From assembly GCA_023953615.1 (NCBI GenBank), contig JAMLJH010000001.1, positions 2,087,360 to 2,151,359 on the forward strand: DNA of 64,000 nucleotides. Direction: 5' to 3'. Both the position numbers and the translations under genes were made by a program. Below, piece by piece: positions 16,311-24,601 of the stretch. The number at the start of each line of letters is the position of its first letter. Position 1 is the first letter of the stretch. The notes beneath the pieces are model-generated. The model had not been told where the DNA came from, searched no databases, and saw only the letters and a program-made list of their open reading frames with translations. The DNA is from Verrucomicrobiia bacterium (GTDB lineage Bacteria > Verrucomicrobiota > Verrucomicrobiia > Limisphaerales > JADLHS01).

Positions 16311-16700
16311 ATGACGACCTCGCTGCCCAATACTGCCAACGATTATCTGCCGGTGTTGGGACTGTTGGTGGCGGCGGCAATTTTCGCATTCACGCCTTTA
16401 TTGCTCGCGTGGTTGTGGGCCAGGTTCGTTTCACCGGGCAAACCGGGCGCGGACAAAAACGCCACCTATGAGTGTGGGTTGGAATCCAAGGGCGATGCGT
16501 GGGTTCATTTCAAGTCTGAGTATTACCTCTACGCCATCATTTTTCTGATCTTCGATGTCGAGGCCGTGTTCCTGTTGCCGTTTGCCGTGGCGTTTACGGG
16601 CCTGGGTCTGGGCGCCTTTTTATCGCTGCTGGTGTTTCTCTTTTTGCTGGTGGTTGGATTGCTCTGGGCTTGGAAGAAAGGCGTGCTGACGTGGAGGTAG
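16311..16700 (+). CDS. nuoA: NADH-quinone oxidoreductase subunit A
   Basis: A 129-residue membrane subunit of respiratory complex I. It has three membrane helices (about residues 13-37, 66-90 and 95-118). The family signature [22 protein letters not shown] lies in the loop between helices 1 and 2, and [15 protein letters not shown] in helix 2 carries the conserved Asp-Glu pair. Subunit A sits at the junction of the membrane arm and peripheral arm near the quinone site. It is followed by nuoB, overlapping by about 10 bp, and preceded by a small unknown gene 3 bp away. Confidence 0.97.
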   Translation: MTTSLPNTANDYLPVLGLLVAAAIFAFTPLLLAWLWARFVSPGKPGADKNATYECGLESKGDAWVHFKSEYYLYAIIFLIFDVEAVFLLPFAVAFTGLGLGAFLSLLVFLFLLVVGLLWAWKKGVLTWR

Positions 16701-17338
16701 ACGTTATCAACCTTCGCAACGATTTCTCCATGGATGCCGGCCTCAAAAACGAATTGCAAAAGCAGGGCGTCTTCACGACCACGTTGGAAAGCCTGTACAA
16801 CTGGGGCCGGCGCAACTCCATCTGGCCTTTGCAATTCGGGCTGGCCTGCTGTGCGATCGAAATGATCGCCACCACCATGGCGCGTTACGACCTCGCGCGG
16901 TTTGGCGCGGAAGTGTTCCGCCCGTCGCCGCGTCAGGCTGATTTGATGATCGTCGCCGGCACGGTCACCAAGAAAATGGCGCCCCAAGTGGTGCGGCTTT
17001 ACAATCAGATGGCCGAACCGAAATACGTCATTGCGATGGGAGCGTGCGCGATTTCTGGCGGCCCGTTCAAGCAAGGCTACAACGTGCTCAAGGGCATTGA
17101 TCGGTTTCTTCCCGTGGATGTGCATATCCCCGGCTGCCCGCCCCGACCGGAGGCATTGATTCACGCGTTCATGACGCTGCAGCAAAAAATCGCCAAACAG
17201 GAATTGACCGGTGCGAACCGCCCGCGCCATCTCGACGCGACGGCGGCGAGTGAATTTCCCGTGCCTCAATTCGGTGAACATGATCTCGTGCCGCCGAATA
17301 ATCCGGGAGTTTGGAAAGCGCCGGTGATAGCCAGATAA
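16691..17338 (+). CDS. nuoB: NADH-quinone oxidoreductase subunit B
   Basis: About 215 residues, the complex I subunit that carries the last 4Fe-4S cluster (N2) before quinone. The cysteine motifs are visible: [12 protein letters not shown], the [11 protein letters not shown] segment and [35 protein letters not shown] is also characteristic. The start is uncertain: GTG 16691, TTG 16670 and ATG 16730 are all in frame. I prefer GTG 16691, which has AGAAAGG about ten bases upstream and overlaps the nuoA stop. The C-terminal ~45 residues are a variable tail rich in Pro and Asn. Confidence 0.96.
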   Translation: MEVDVINLRNDFSMDAGLKNELQKQGVFTTTLESLYNWGRRNSIWPLQFGLACCAIEMIATTMARYDLARFGAEVFRPSPRQADLMIVAGTVTKKMAPQVVRLYNQMAEPKYVIAMGACAISGGPFKQGYNVLKGIDRFLPVDVHIPGCPPRPEALIHAFMTLQQKIAKQELTGANRPRHLDATAASEFPVPQFGEHDLVPPNNPGVWKAPVIAR

Positions 17339-17351
17339 TTTTATTTAGCTG

Positions 17352-18035
17352 ATGAAATCGCGGGATAAAATCTACAGTGACAAATACGACGACTATGTCG
17401 AACACCCGCGTTATGGTCGTCGTCCGCGCTATACGGGATTGAATCCCAGTCCCAACGATTGGAAGGTTCAACTTCACTTCAACGCCACGAATGTTCACGA
17501 GCTTCAAAAGCGCGTGGTTCGAGTCTGCGGCAAGAAATCAGGTTTTTTAGCTTCCTTGGAAAAAATCACCCCCAAAGAGCCGAAGCGCATCGCCAATACA
17601 GCAATCAAGGCTGAACCTGATTTGCAAAATCAACCGACAGTTCCAGTCACTCACTATTTTGACATGGAGCGGATTTGTCGAAACTGCCAAAAGCCATTCA
17701 TATTTTTTGCCGAAGAGCAGAAGTATTGGTACGAGACGCTGAAATTTCCTTTGGCTTCTGATTGTGTCCGGTGCCCGAAGTGTCGGAAGACGGAAAGAGC
17801 TCTAGCGCGAACCCGCGCCACCTACGAACGACTCGCCGGAACCAAAAGCCGCGAGTGGCGGGATGACCTCAAGATGGCCGGTTGCGCTTTGATCCTTGTT
17901 GAAAATGGAGTTTTTGGAAATCGAGTGATTCAAACCGTTCGGAGACTGCTCAAAACGACTCCTGAATCGGATCGCGCGCAAAGTGATTATTTGGATTTGA
18001 TGATGCGCGTGAAACAACTTGGGAAGAAAAATTGA
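17352..18035 (+). CDS. Zinc-ribbon domain protein inserted in the nuo cluster
   Basis: A 227-residue protein of unknown function placed 13 bp after nuoB. The centre (about residues 105-150) holds a four-cysteine zinc ribbon: ICRNCQKPFIFFAEEQKYWY and then CVRCPKCRK, similar to the small zf-trcl-type ribbon that reads C-x2-C ... EQ-x-(F/Y) ... C-x2-C. The N-terminal 40 residues are rich in Tyr, Arg and Pro (KYDDYVEHPRYGRRPRYTG). No complex I motif is present. Base composition looks lower in GC than the flanking nuo genes. It could be a later insertion that has kept transcription of the operon intact. Confidence 0.75.
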   Translation: MKSRDKIYSDKYDDYVEHPRYGRRPRYTGLNPSPNDWKVQLHFNATNVHELQKRVVRVCGKKSGFLASLEKITPKEPKRIANTAIKAEPDLQNQPTVPVTHYFDMERICRNCQKPFIFFAEEQKYWYETLKFPLASDCVRCPKCRKTERALARTRATYERLAGTKSREWRDDLKMAGCALILVENGVFGNRVIQTVRRLLKTTPESDRAQSDYLDLMMRVKQLGKKN

Positions 18036-18064
18036 TTAGTGGAAATACTCGCAACAAATCAGTG

Positions 18065-18529
18065 ATGAACAACTGGTCGTTACGACTAAAGGCTGTTTTC
18101 GATTGGCGGAAACTGATTTTTGTTTTTCCGCTTGTTACGCTTTGGAGCCTGCCCGTCACGCGTGCCGTGGCATTCATCGGGTATGCCGATGGGGTCTATG
18201 CTGCGGAACAAACCATCAACGCATCAAACGATGTTCGTTATGGGTTGGTGCTGCTGGCTACTTACTTGTTTTGCCTGTCAGTCGAGGTGGTGCTGTGCTG
18301 TTTGCTTGCCAGAAAGAGCGTTGTGGCGCTGTTGATTTTGCTTTCGATGCCGGTTTGGATTGCGATTCAAATCATCCGGTTCAAGCCGGAAGAAGTGATT
18401 GTCTTGATTCCTCCATTGAATGTTCTCTGGCCGCTCAAATGGAATGCACTCGCACTTCTGCTTGGTTTGAGTGTATTTGCTTTTCAACAATACAGAATTT
18501 TGAAACTTGGAAACGCTCGAACAACTTAA
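18065..18529 (+). CDS. Membrane protein of unknown function inserted in the nuo cluster
   Basis: About 154 residues with four hydrophobic segments (around residues 18-42, 58-80, 83-103 and 113-140), so an integral membrane protein. No recognised motif is visible, and it does not resemble a complex I subunit. The start could be ATG 18065 or the TTG at 18032 that overlaps the preceding stop; I choose 18065. The 3' end overlaps the nuoC reading frame by 23 bp, so nuoC translation probably depends on ribosomes coming from this gene. GC content appears lower than in nuoC/nuoD. Confidence 0.65.
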   Translation: MNNWSLRLKAVFDWRKLIFVFPLVTLWSLPVTRAVAFIGYADGVYAAEQTINASNDVRYGLVLLATYLFCLSVEVVLCCLLARKSVVALLILLSMPVWIAIQIIRFKPEEVIVLIPPLNVLWPLKWNALALLLGLSVFAFQQYRILKLGNARTT

Positions 18530-19142
18530 ATCGCGCCTCGACGCCGCCGTGCCCGGCGCGACGCTGGAAATTATCGCGAACGATTCGCCGTCCGCGCAAC
18601 ATTCGTTGCTGGTGGATGCGTCGCATGGCCTGGCCGTCGCAAAATTTTTGCGCGCCGACGCGGAATTGAAACTGGATTACTGCTCGAACGTCACCGGCGT
18701 AGATTGGCCCGCCGCCGAACTAACTGAGAAGATCAAGGTCAAGAAAGTCGTGGACGGCGTGGAGAAGGAGGTCGAGGAAGTGAAGCAGACGCAACGTCCG
18801 GCTTATCTCGAAGCGGTCTATCATCTGTACTCGATGGAAAAGAAGCACGGGCCGGTCATCCTGCGGTTGCGGACGGAAGATCGTGACGAGAAAAATCATC
18901 TGCCGTCGCTCACGCCGATGTGGCGCAGTTGCGAATTTCAGGAGCGCGAGATTTTCGATTTGTTTGGTATCGTGTTTGATGGACATCCCGATCTGCGCCG
19001 CATTTTGATGTGGGATGGATTTAAGGATTTTCCGATGCGCAAAGATTACGTCGAGCCGGATGATTACGAATACGAGCCGACCCCACATGATGAAGTGCTG
19101 GTGAAGGCGCAAAAACATCAATTACCGGAGGCGCGTACATGA
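18507..19142 (+). CDS. nuoC: NADH-quinone oxidoreductase subunit C
   Basis: A 211-residue complex I peripheral-arm subunit (30 kDa family). The family region runs from [21 protein letters not shown] through [18 protein letters not shown] to the signature [35 protein letters not shown] Lys/Glu/Val-rich insert of about 25 residues ([20 protein letters not shown]) separates the first two parts. The start is a TTG at 18507 within the end of the membrane-protein gene; no better start lies upstream in frame. The stop overlaps the nuoD start as ATGA. Confidence 0.95.
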   Translation: METLEQLKSRLDAAVPGATLEIIANDSPSAQHSLLVDASHGLAVAKFLRADAELKLDYCSNVTGVDWPAAELTEKIKVKKVVDGVEKEVEEVKQTQRPAYLEAVYHLYSMEKKHGPVILRLRTEDRDEKNHLPSLTPMWRSCEFQEREIFDLFGIVFDGHPDLRRILMWDGFKDFPMRKDYVEPDDYEYEPTPHDEVLVKAQKHQLPEART

Positions 19143-20302
19143 TCGCGGCGACCGGACTCACCACGCCGCAAATGGAGCTGCGGCCCAAAGTCGATGACCG
19201 TGAAGGGCGCTGGCTCGAAGTGGCGATGGGGCCGCATCACCCCTCGACCCACGGCGTGTTTCGCATGGACGTGGCGCTGGATGGCGAGCGCGTTGTTAAA
19301 TTAAAACCCGTCTTCGGCTATCTGCATCGCAACCACGAAAAGCTGGCCGAGGGAATGAGTTATCTGGCGTCCATTCCCTACACGGACCGGCTGGATTATT
19401 TTTGTTCGCTGACCAACAACTGGGCGTATGCGTTGAGCGTCGAGAAGCTCGCCGGGTTGCAGGTGCCGGAACGCGCGGAATACATCCGCGTCATCACGGC
19501 GGAATTGACGCGACTCCAAAATCACGCCTGTCTGGCGGGTTTTTTATTGCAGGACATGGGCGCCAGCGGCACGCCGTTGATGTACGCGTTCCGCGAACGC
19601 GAGAAGATTTTGGATTTGTTCGAGGCGCTGACTGGCGCGCGGATGATGTGCAATTACATGCGTTTCGGTGGTTGCCGCTGTGATTTACCCGAGGGTTGGC
19701 TGGCGCAGGCGAAACAAGTCGTGGCAGAAACGCCGCGCTTCATTGACGAGTTTGAGAATTTGCTGGCGACGAACGAGATCCTGCTCGCCCGCACTCAAGG
19801 CATTGGGGCGGTGCCGGCGGGATTGGCCATCAATGCCGGCATCACCGGTCCGATGTTGCGCGCCGCCGGCGTGAATTATGATCTGCGCAAAGTGGATCGC
19901 TACGGCATTTATGATCGCTTCCAATTCAAAATCCCGCTGGGCGCGCAGGGCGATACGTATGACCGCTATTTCGTGCGCATGTTGGAAATGCGCGAGTCCG
20001 TCAAAATTCTGGAACAAGCGCTGGCGGCCATTCCCGACGGTCCGATCATGGATCCCAAATCCAAGTTGCGCGGCTTCCGTCCGAAACCGGGCGAAGCCTA
20101 CGGTCGCATTGAAGCGCCCAAGGGCGAACTCGGCTTTTATCTGATCAGTGATGGCGGACCGAATCCCTACCGTTATCGAATCCGCCCGCCCAGCTTCATC
20201 AACCTCACCGTGCTCGAAGACTTGTGCCTCGGGCACACGGTGGCCGACGCCGTCGCCATTCTGGGCAGCGTGGATATTGTCCTTGGCGAAGTAGATCGCT
20301 AA
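19139..20302 (+). CDS. nuoD: NADH-quinone oxidoreductase subunit D
   Basis: A 387-residue complex I subunit (49 kDa family) that forms the quinone pocket with NuoB. Signatures in order are [21 protein letters not shown] near residue 30, [53 protein letters not shown], and near the end [22 protein letters not shown] with [24 protein letters not shown]. Length is normal. Translation is coupled to nuoC by the ATGA overlap. The operon does not go on to nuoE here; the following gene is a HEAT-repeat protein, so the remaining complex I genes must lie elsewhere. Confidence 0.98.
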   Translation: MIAATGLTTPQMELRPKVDDREGRWLEVAMGPHHPSTHGVFRMDVALDGERVVKLKPVFGYLHRNHEKLAEGMSYLASIPYTDRLDYFCSLTNNWAYALSVEKLAGLQVPERAEYIRVITAELTRLQNHACLAGFLLQDMGASGTPLMYAFREREKILDLFEALTGARMMCNYMRFGGCRCDLPEGWLAQAKQVVAETPRFIDEFENLLATNEILLARTQGIGAVPAGLAINAGITGPMLRAAGVNYDLRKVDRYGIYDRFQFKIPLGAQGDTYDRYFVRMLEMRESVKILEQALAAIPDGPIMDPKSKLRGFRPKPGEAYGRIEAPKGELGFYLISDGGPNPYRYRIRPPSFINLTVLEDLCLGHTVADAVAILGSVDIVLGEVDR

Positions 20303-20313
20303 TATCTGTGGCC

Positions 20314-21693
20314 ATGCTAAATACGAAGCTCTGGCTGCTGCAACGCGGCTTGAATTCTGATTCAGCGCAAAAGCGATTGGAAACCGTGCAACGCATTCGC
20401 GCGCTTAAAGACCCGGCGGCGGTCAACGTGCTGATTGACGCCTTGCGCGATCCCGAAGCCGCCGTGCGCGCGGAAGTCGTCGCCGCGTTGAGCGATTTTG
20501 AAGGCGCCGTCGCGCTCAAGCCCTTGATTGACATGTTGCGCGATCCCAGTGACGCCGTGCAGGAACTGGTCGCGCAAGCACTGAAAAAAATCGGCAGCAA
20601 GGCGGCGATTGACGGCTTGGTCGGCGCGCTGCTGCGCGGTACGCCTGGCGTGCAATATCACGTAGCCCAGGCGTTGCGCGCGCTGAATTGGACGCCGCGA
20701 AATGTCACCGAGCAAATCCCCTTCTTCATCGCTTGTGGCGATTTCAAACGCGTGACCATGTTTGGTTCGATGGCTTTGGGGCCGCTGACCAGCGTGCTGC
20801 GGAGCGGGAGCTACGAGCGGCGCGTGGCGGCCGCAACGGCTCTGGGCGAACTGGGCGAAGCCGCCGGACTCAAACCGCTTCTGGACACCTTGAAGGATCA
20901 CGAGCCGATGGTGCGCGTGGCGGTGGTCAATAGTCTCGCGAGCATGGGCGATAAACAGGCGGTGCCCGGCTTGATTTCGCTCTTGCGCGATCGCGTGCGT
21001 AATGTGCGCGTGGCCGCTGTCACCGCGTTGGGGCAGTTGGGGGACGCGCAAGCCGTCGCCCCGCTGCTGAAATTGGCGCGCGATCGTGATTGGGAAGTGC
21101 GCGCGGCTTTAGCGGAAGCGCTCGGGCGTTTGGGTGACCGCGCGGCGTTGTTTGCGGTCACGGAGTTGTTGCAAGACCGCGATGCGGAAGTGCGGCAACA
21201 CGCCGCCGACGCCCTGGGCTATATTGGCGATGAAAATTCGATGGACTGTTTGATTTTGGCGATGGTGGATGAACACATGGGCGTGCGGCAGGCGGCGGCG
21301 CGCGCGCTGGCCTCCTTGGATCCGTATTGGGAACGCCATGCCACCGCCAAAGCGTTGGTGCCGCAGTTGCAGGAGGCCGTGCGGCATCGTGAGCCGGGGG
21401 TGCAATTTGCCGCCGTGCAATTGATCCGCCGCATCACCGGGCGCCGTGGTGGCGAACTGGCTCGACCGCCCGGCGTGATGGGCGGCGACCTCACCGGCGA
21501 TCAGGTATTTGACGTGTTGCAAATCCTCTTGCGCGATGCCGATGCGGAAGTGCGTCTTGCTGCGGTGGAAGCGGTCATCCGATTGAATCTGCCCGCGAGT
21601 ATTCCCGCGCTGCAATCTTTGTTGAACGACAAGAATCGCTGGGTTAAACAGACAGCCGACAAGGGATTATCCGCGCTCATGGCCGAACGATGA
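20314..21693 (+). CDS. HEAT-repeat protein
   Basis: A 459-residue all-helical protein made of about eleven HEAT repeats of ~31 residues, for example DPAAVNVLIDALRDPEAAVRAEVVAAL, EPMVRVAVVNSLASMGDKQAVPGLISLL and RNVRVAAVTALGQLGDAQAVAPLL. Such solenoids bind proteins; no catalytic site is visible. No signal peptide is seen, so it is probably cytoplasmic. It begins 11 bp after nuoD, which suggests co-transcription and perhaps a role in complex I assembly, though that is inference. ATG 20314 begins the first repeat; the longer upstream frame overlaps nuoD and is rejected. Confidence 0.9.
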   Translation: MLNTKLWLLQRGLNSDSAQKRLETVQRIRALKDPAAVNVLIDALRDPEAAVRAEVVAALSDFEGAVALKPLIDMLRDPSDAVQELVAQALKKIGSKAAIDGLVGALLRGTPGVQYHVAQALRALNWTPRNVTEQIPFFIACGDFKRVTMFGSMALGPLTSVLRSGSYERRVAAATALGELGEAAGLKPLLDTLKDHEPMVRVAVVNSLASMGDKQAVPGLISLLRDRVRNVRVAAVTALGQLGDAQAVAPLLKLARDRDWEVRAALAEALGRLGDRAALFAVTELLQDRDAEVRQHAADALGYIGDENSMDCLILAMVDEHMGVRQAAARALASLDPYWERHATAKALVPQLQEAVRHREPGVQFAAVQLIRRITGRRGGELARPPGVMGGDLTGDQVFDVLQILLRDADAEVRLAAVEAVIRLNLPASIPALQSLLNDKNRWVKQTADKGLSALMAER

Positions 21694-21797
21694 ATTTTCC
21701 TGGCTGCGAAAGTTTGTTGAAACGGAGAGGAATTCGCTTCCCTTTTTCCGGTTGCTCCTTCTGAATTAAAGCGGACTTGTCAGCCAACAACGTCAAC

Positions 21798-22934
21798 ATG
21801 AGTGATACAGGGACATCAGCCACACCCGCCAACGGTTTGCGTCGGGTGCTGTTTGTGGATGACGAAGAACCGTTTTTGGAAACGGTGCGCGAGCTGATGG
21901 GCGTGCTGAGTCAGGGCCAATGGGAAATCCTGACCGCCACGAGCGCCAGCCAGGCGTTCGGGATGCTGCAAAAGCAATCGGTGGACCTGGCGGTGATTGA
22001 CATGCAGATGGGCGTCATGGACGGCTTGCAAATGTTGTCCCTGCTCAACCGCGGCTATCCTAACGTGCAAAAGGTCGTGCTGACCGGCTTCGTGACGGAG
22101 AAGTATCGGACCGCCTGTTTAAGCAACGGCGCGGAGCTGTTCCTGCAAAAGCCCACCAACCCCTCCGGTTGGCAGAGCCTTTACGGAATTCTGAACGAAC
22201 TGCTGAAACTTCATTCCGAGGAAGGTTTCCGTGGTGTGCTCCGGCGCGTCGGTCTGCAGGACATCATTCAGATGGAATGTCTGGCGCGCAGCTCCTCGAT
22301 CCTGGAAATCACCAACGCCAGCATGACCGGGCGGATCTTCATCGAAACGGGCCAGATCGTTCATGCGGAAAGCGGCTCGCTCACGGGCGAGGACGCGTTC
22401 AATCATTTGCTGGCGCTGACCGGCGGCCAGTTCGTGTTGAAACCGTTCAGCGAACCGGCCACGCGTTCGATCAATGGGCAGTGGGAATTCCTATTGATGG
22501 AAGCCGCGCGCAAAAGTGATGAAACCCGGGAAGCGCTCGCCGCCAACCCGCCCGAAGCGCCCGCCGCCGCCACCATCACCGCTGAAGCCGCGCAACTGGA
22601 AACCGACGGCGCGATTGATCCCTCCAGACTTAAGGTTGACTATTCCTACGGCGCGGTGCCCATCGTGCCGCCGGGCGTCGCCACGCAGCCGCAGGTGGAT
22701 GAGTTGTTGATCCTTTCCAGCCAGGGCGAAATTATTTATGGGTGGCAGTGTCACAACATGGATTTGTGGGTGAATTTTTTTGAGTTTGTTTCCCAACGCG
22801 GCCAGCGTCTGGCGCAACTGTTGCCGCTGGGTGATTTTGACCGTTTGGAAATCCAAAGCGGCGGCGCGCGTGCCGTGGTGCTACTGACTCCCAATCACGG
22901 CGTCATGGTCAAAACCCGAAAGGTGGCGGTCTGA
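21798..22934 (+). CDS. Response regulator with DUF4388 and roadblock-like domains
   Basis: A 378-residue three-part signalling protein. Residues ~15-130 are a receiver (VLFVDDEEPFLETVRELM, phospho-acceptor in LAVIDMQMGVMDG, VVLTGFVTEKYRTAC, FLQKP). Residues ~145-250 match the DUF4388/PatA-N pattern (GFRGVLRRVGLQDIIQMECLARSS; MTGRIFIETGQIVHAESGSL; GEDAFNHLLALTGGQF). After an Ala/Pro-rich linker, the last ~90 residues (VDELLILSSQGEIIYGWQC ... RAVVLLTPNHGVMVKT) look like a roadblock/LC7 fold. It has no HTH, so it probably signals by protein contact. The start may be ATG 21798 or TTG 21777. The next gene begins 1 bp after the stop. Confidence 0.85.
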   Translation: MSDTGTSATPANGLRRVLFVDDEEPFLETVRELMGVLSQGQWEILTATSASQAFGMLQKQSVDLAVIDMQMGVMDGLQMLSLLNRGYPNVQKVVLTGFVTEKYRTACLSNGAELFLQKPTNPSGWQSLYGILNELLKLHSEEGFRGVLRRVGLQDIIQMECLARSSSILEITNASMTGRIFIETGQIVHAESGSLTGEDAFNHLLALTGGQFVLKPFSEPATRSINGQWEFLLMEAARKSDETREALAANPPEAPAAATITAEAAQLETDGAIDPSRLKVDYSYGAVPIVPPGVATQPQVDELLILSSQGEIIYGWQCHNMDLWVNFFEFVSQRGQRLAQLLPLGDFDRLEIQSGGARAVVLLTPNHGVMVKTRKVAV

Positions 22935-22935
22935 G

Positions 22936-23301
22936 ATGAGCAACGTCAGCAAGGAGCAAATATTGGCCTGGCTGCAAGCAACGCCGCCCACCCGCGGAGT
23001 GTTGGTGCGCGGCCTCCGCTTTACCGATGCGACGTTCTTCAGTGACGTGGACGCGCGCGAATTTCCCGCGTCCGCCTTGGAACAAGCCTGGCGCATTGTG
23101 GCTGATACGTTTCAAGTCCTCAGCGCCCAACATCTGCCGCCGATGCGGCTCAGTTGGACCCACGAGCGCACGATCCTATACTGCGCCCGCCGCGATGACG
23201 GCACCATCTTTGGCGCGTTTGTGTCACGTCGCGCCACGGACTTCGATGCCAACGCCTTGAACAAAATGTTGAGTGACTTCCAGCAACTCGGCGCGGACTG
23301 A
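22936..23301 (+). CDS. Roadblock/LC7-like small partner protein
   Basis: A 121-residue protein immediately after the DUF4388 regulator. The order of parts (GVLVRGLRFTDATFFSDVD, a helix FPASALEQAWRIVADTFQVLS, then RTILYCARRDDGTIFGAFVSRR and a final helix NALNKMLSDFQQL) resembles a roadblock/LC7 fold and the C-terminal domain of its neighbour. Roadblock proteins dimerise and often regulate small GTPases such as MglA, but no GTPase gene is in this window. The assignment is by pattern and neighbourhood only. Confidence 0.6.
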   Translation: MSNVSKEQILAWLQATPPTRGVLVRGLRFTDATFFSDVDAREFPASALEQAWRIVADTFQVLSAQHLPPMRLSWTHERTILYCARRDDGTIFGAFVSRRATDFDANALNKMLSDFQQLGAD

Positions 23302-23363
23302 CACAGACGGTGTCGGGCACGCCGGTGGGTTGGTTCGCAATGGAACGCGTCCGGCTTGTCGCC

Positions 23364-24509
23364 ATGAACTTTGAATTTGCCACCACTACCAGAACCATTT
23401 TTGGCGCCGGCAAACTCGCCGAACTGGGAGACCTTGCGGTTGGATTTGGTTCGCGAGCGCTATTGGTAACCGGCGCGCGTTCCACTCCAACCCGGACGAT
23501 TCTATCGCTATTGCAGCGGGTGGGGATTCAGGCGACGCCCTATGCGGTCGCTTCGGAACCCACCATCGCCATGGTTGAAGCAGGCCTGGCGCTTGGCCGG
23601 ACAACGCAAAGTGATTTCGTAATCGCCTGTGGCGGCGGCAGCGTGTTGGATACCGGCAAGGCCATCGCCGCTTTGCTCGCCAATGCAGGAGCAGTGCGGG
23701 ACTACCTGGAAATCGTTGGGAGCGGAAGGAAGTTGACCCGATCATCGCGACCGTTCATCGCCATTCCCACCACGTCCGGCACCGGTACTGAAGTGACTCG
23801 CAACGCCGTTCTCAGCGTGCCTGAACAGCGAATCAAAGTCAGCTTGCGCAGCGCGTTGATGCTGCCGACGGTGGCGTTGATTGATCCGGAATTGACGTAT
23901 GCGCTTCCGCCCAAGTTGACGGCCAGCAGTGGAATGGATGCGCTGACGCAGCTCATCGAGCCGTTTGTGTGTCGTCGCGCCAATCCGCTCACCGACGCCA
24001 TCTGCCGCGAAGGAATTCCATTGGCGGCAAAGTCCCTGCCTCAAGCGTTTCACGATGGAACGAACTCCGTTGCCCGCGCCAACTTGTCCCTGGCGAGTTG
24101 GTTTGGCGGTCTGGCCCTGGCGAATGCGGGTCTCGGCGCGGTACACGGTTTGGCGGGACCGATTGGTGGAATGTTTCCCGCACCGCACGGCGCGATCTGC
24201 GCCGCGCTCTTGCCGCACGTCATGGCGATGAACATCCGGGCGCTGGAACGAAATGACGCTTCACGAGAACGCTACGATGAAGTGGCGCGTATTCTCACCG
24301 GAAACGCCTCCGCTTCCGCGCTTGCGGGAGTAGATTGGGTTGCCGGATTGGTGCGGGACTTGCGAATTCCGGGACTGAGTGCGTATGGGATTTCCCGGCG
24401 ACATACCGCTGAACTGGTCGCCAAAGCCGCGCAAGCCAGCAGCATGAAGGCGAATCCCGTGGCCTTGAGCGCTGCGGAATTGTCCGCGGTGTTATCCGCC
24501 GCGTTATGA
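23364..24509 (+). CDS. Iron-containing alcohol dehydrogenase
   Basis: A 381-residue group III alcohol dehydrogenase that interconverts alcohols and aldehydes using NAD(P). The nucleotide-binding signature CGGGSVLDTGKAIAAL, the loop FIAIPTTSGTGTEVTRNAVL and the metal-binding region GAVHGLAGPIGGMFPAPHGAICAALL with its conserved histidines are all present. ATG 23364 is preferred over the GTG at 23310 since NFEFATTTRTIFGAGKL is the usual family N-terminus. The substrate cannot be told from the sequence. It does not seem functionally linked to the signalling pair before it. Confidence 0.94.
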   Translation: MNFEFATTTRTIFGAGKLAELGDLAVGFGSRALLVTGARSTPTRTILSLLQRVGIQATPYAVASEPTIAMVEAGLALGRTTQSDFVIACGGGSVLDTGKAIAALLANAGAVRDYLEIVGSGRKLTRSSRPFIAIPTTSGTGTEVTRNAVLSVPEQRIKVSLRSALMLPTVALIDPELTYALPPKLTASSGMDALTQLIEPFVCRRANPLTDAICREGIPLAAKSLPQAFHDGTNSVARANLSLASWFGGLALANAGLGAVHGLAGPIGGMFPAPHGAICAALLPHVMAMNIRALERNDASRERYDEVARILTGNASASALAGVDWVAGLVRDLRIPGLSAYGISRRHTAELVAKAAQASSMKANPVALSAAELSAVLSAAL

Positions 24510-24601
24510 GGCGGCTTTGATTTGGCGCCCGACTGTTTTTCAACCTAAACAATGAAACGACCGCTATTGTTGATGGCGATAGGGATGATCGTGACGATGC
24601 T

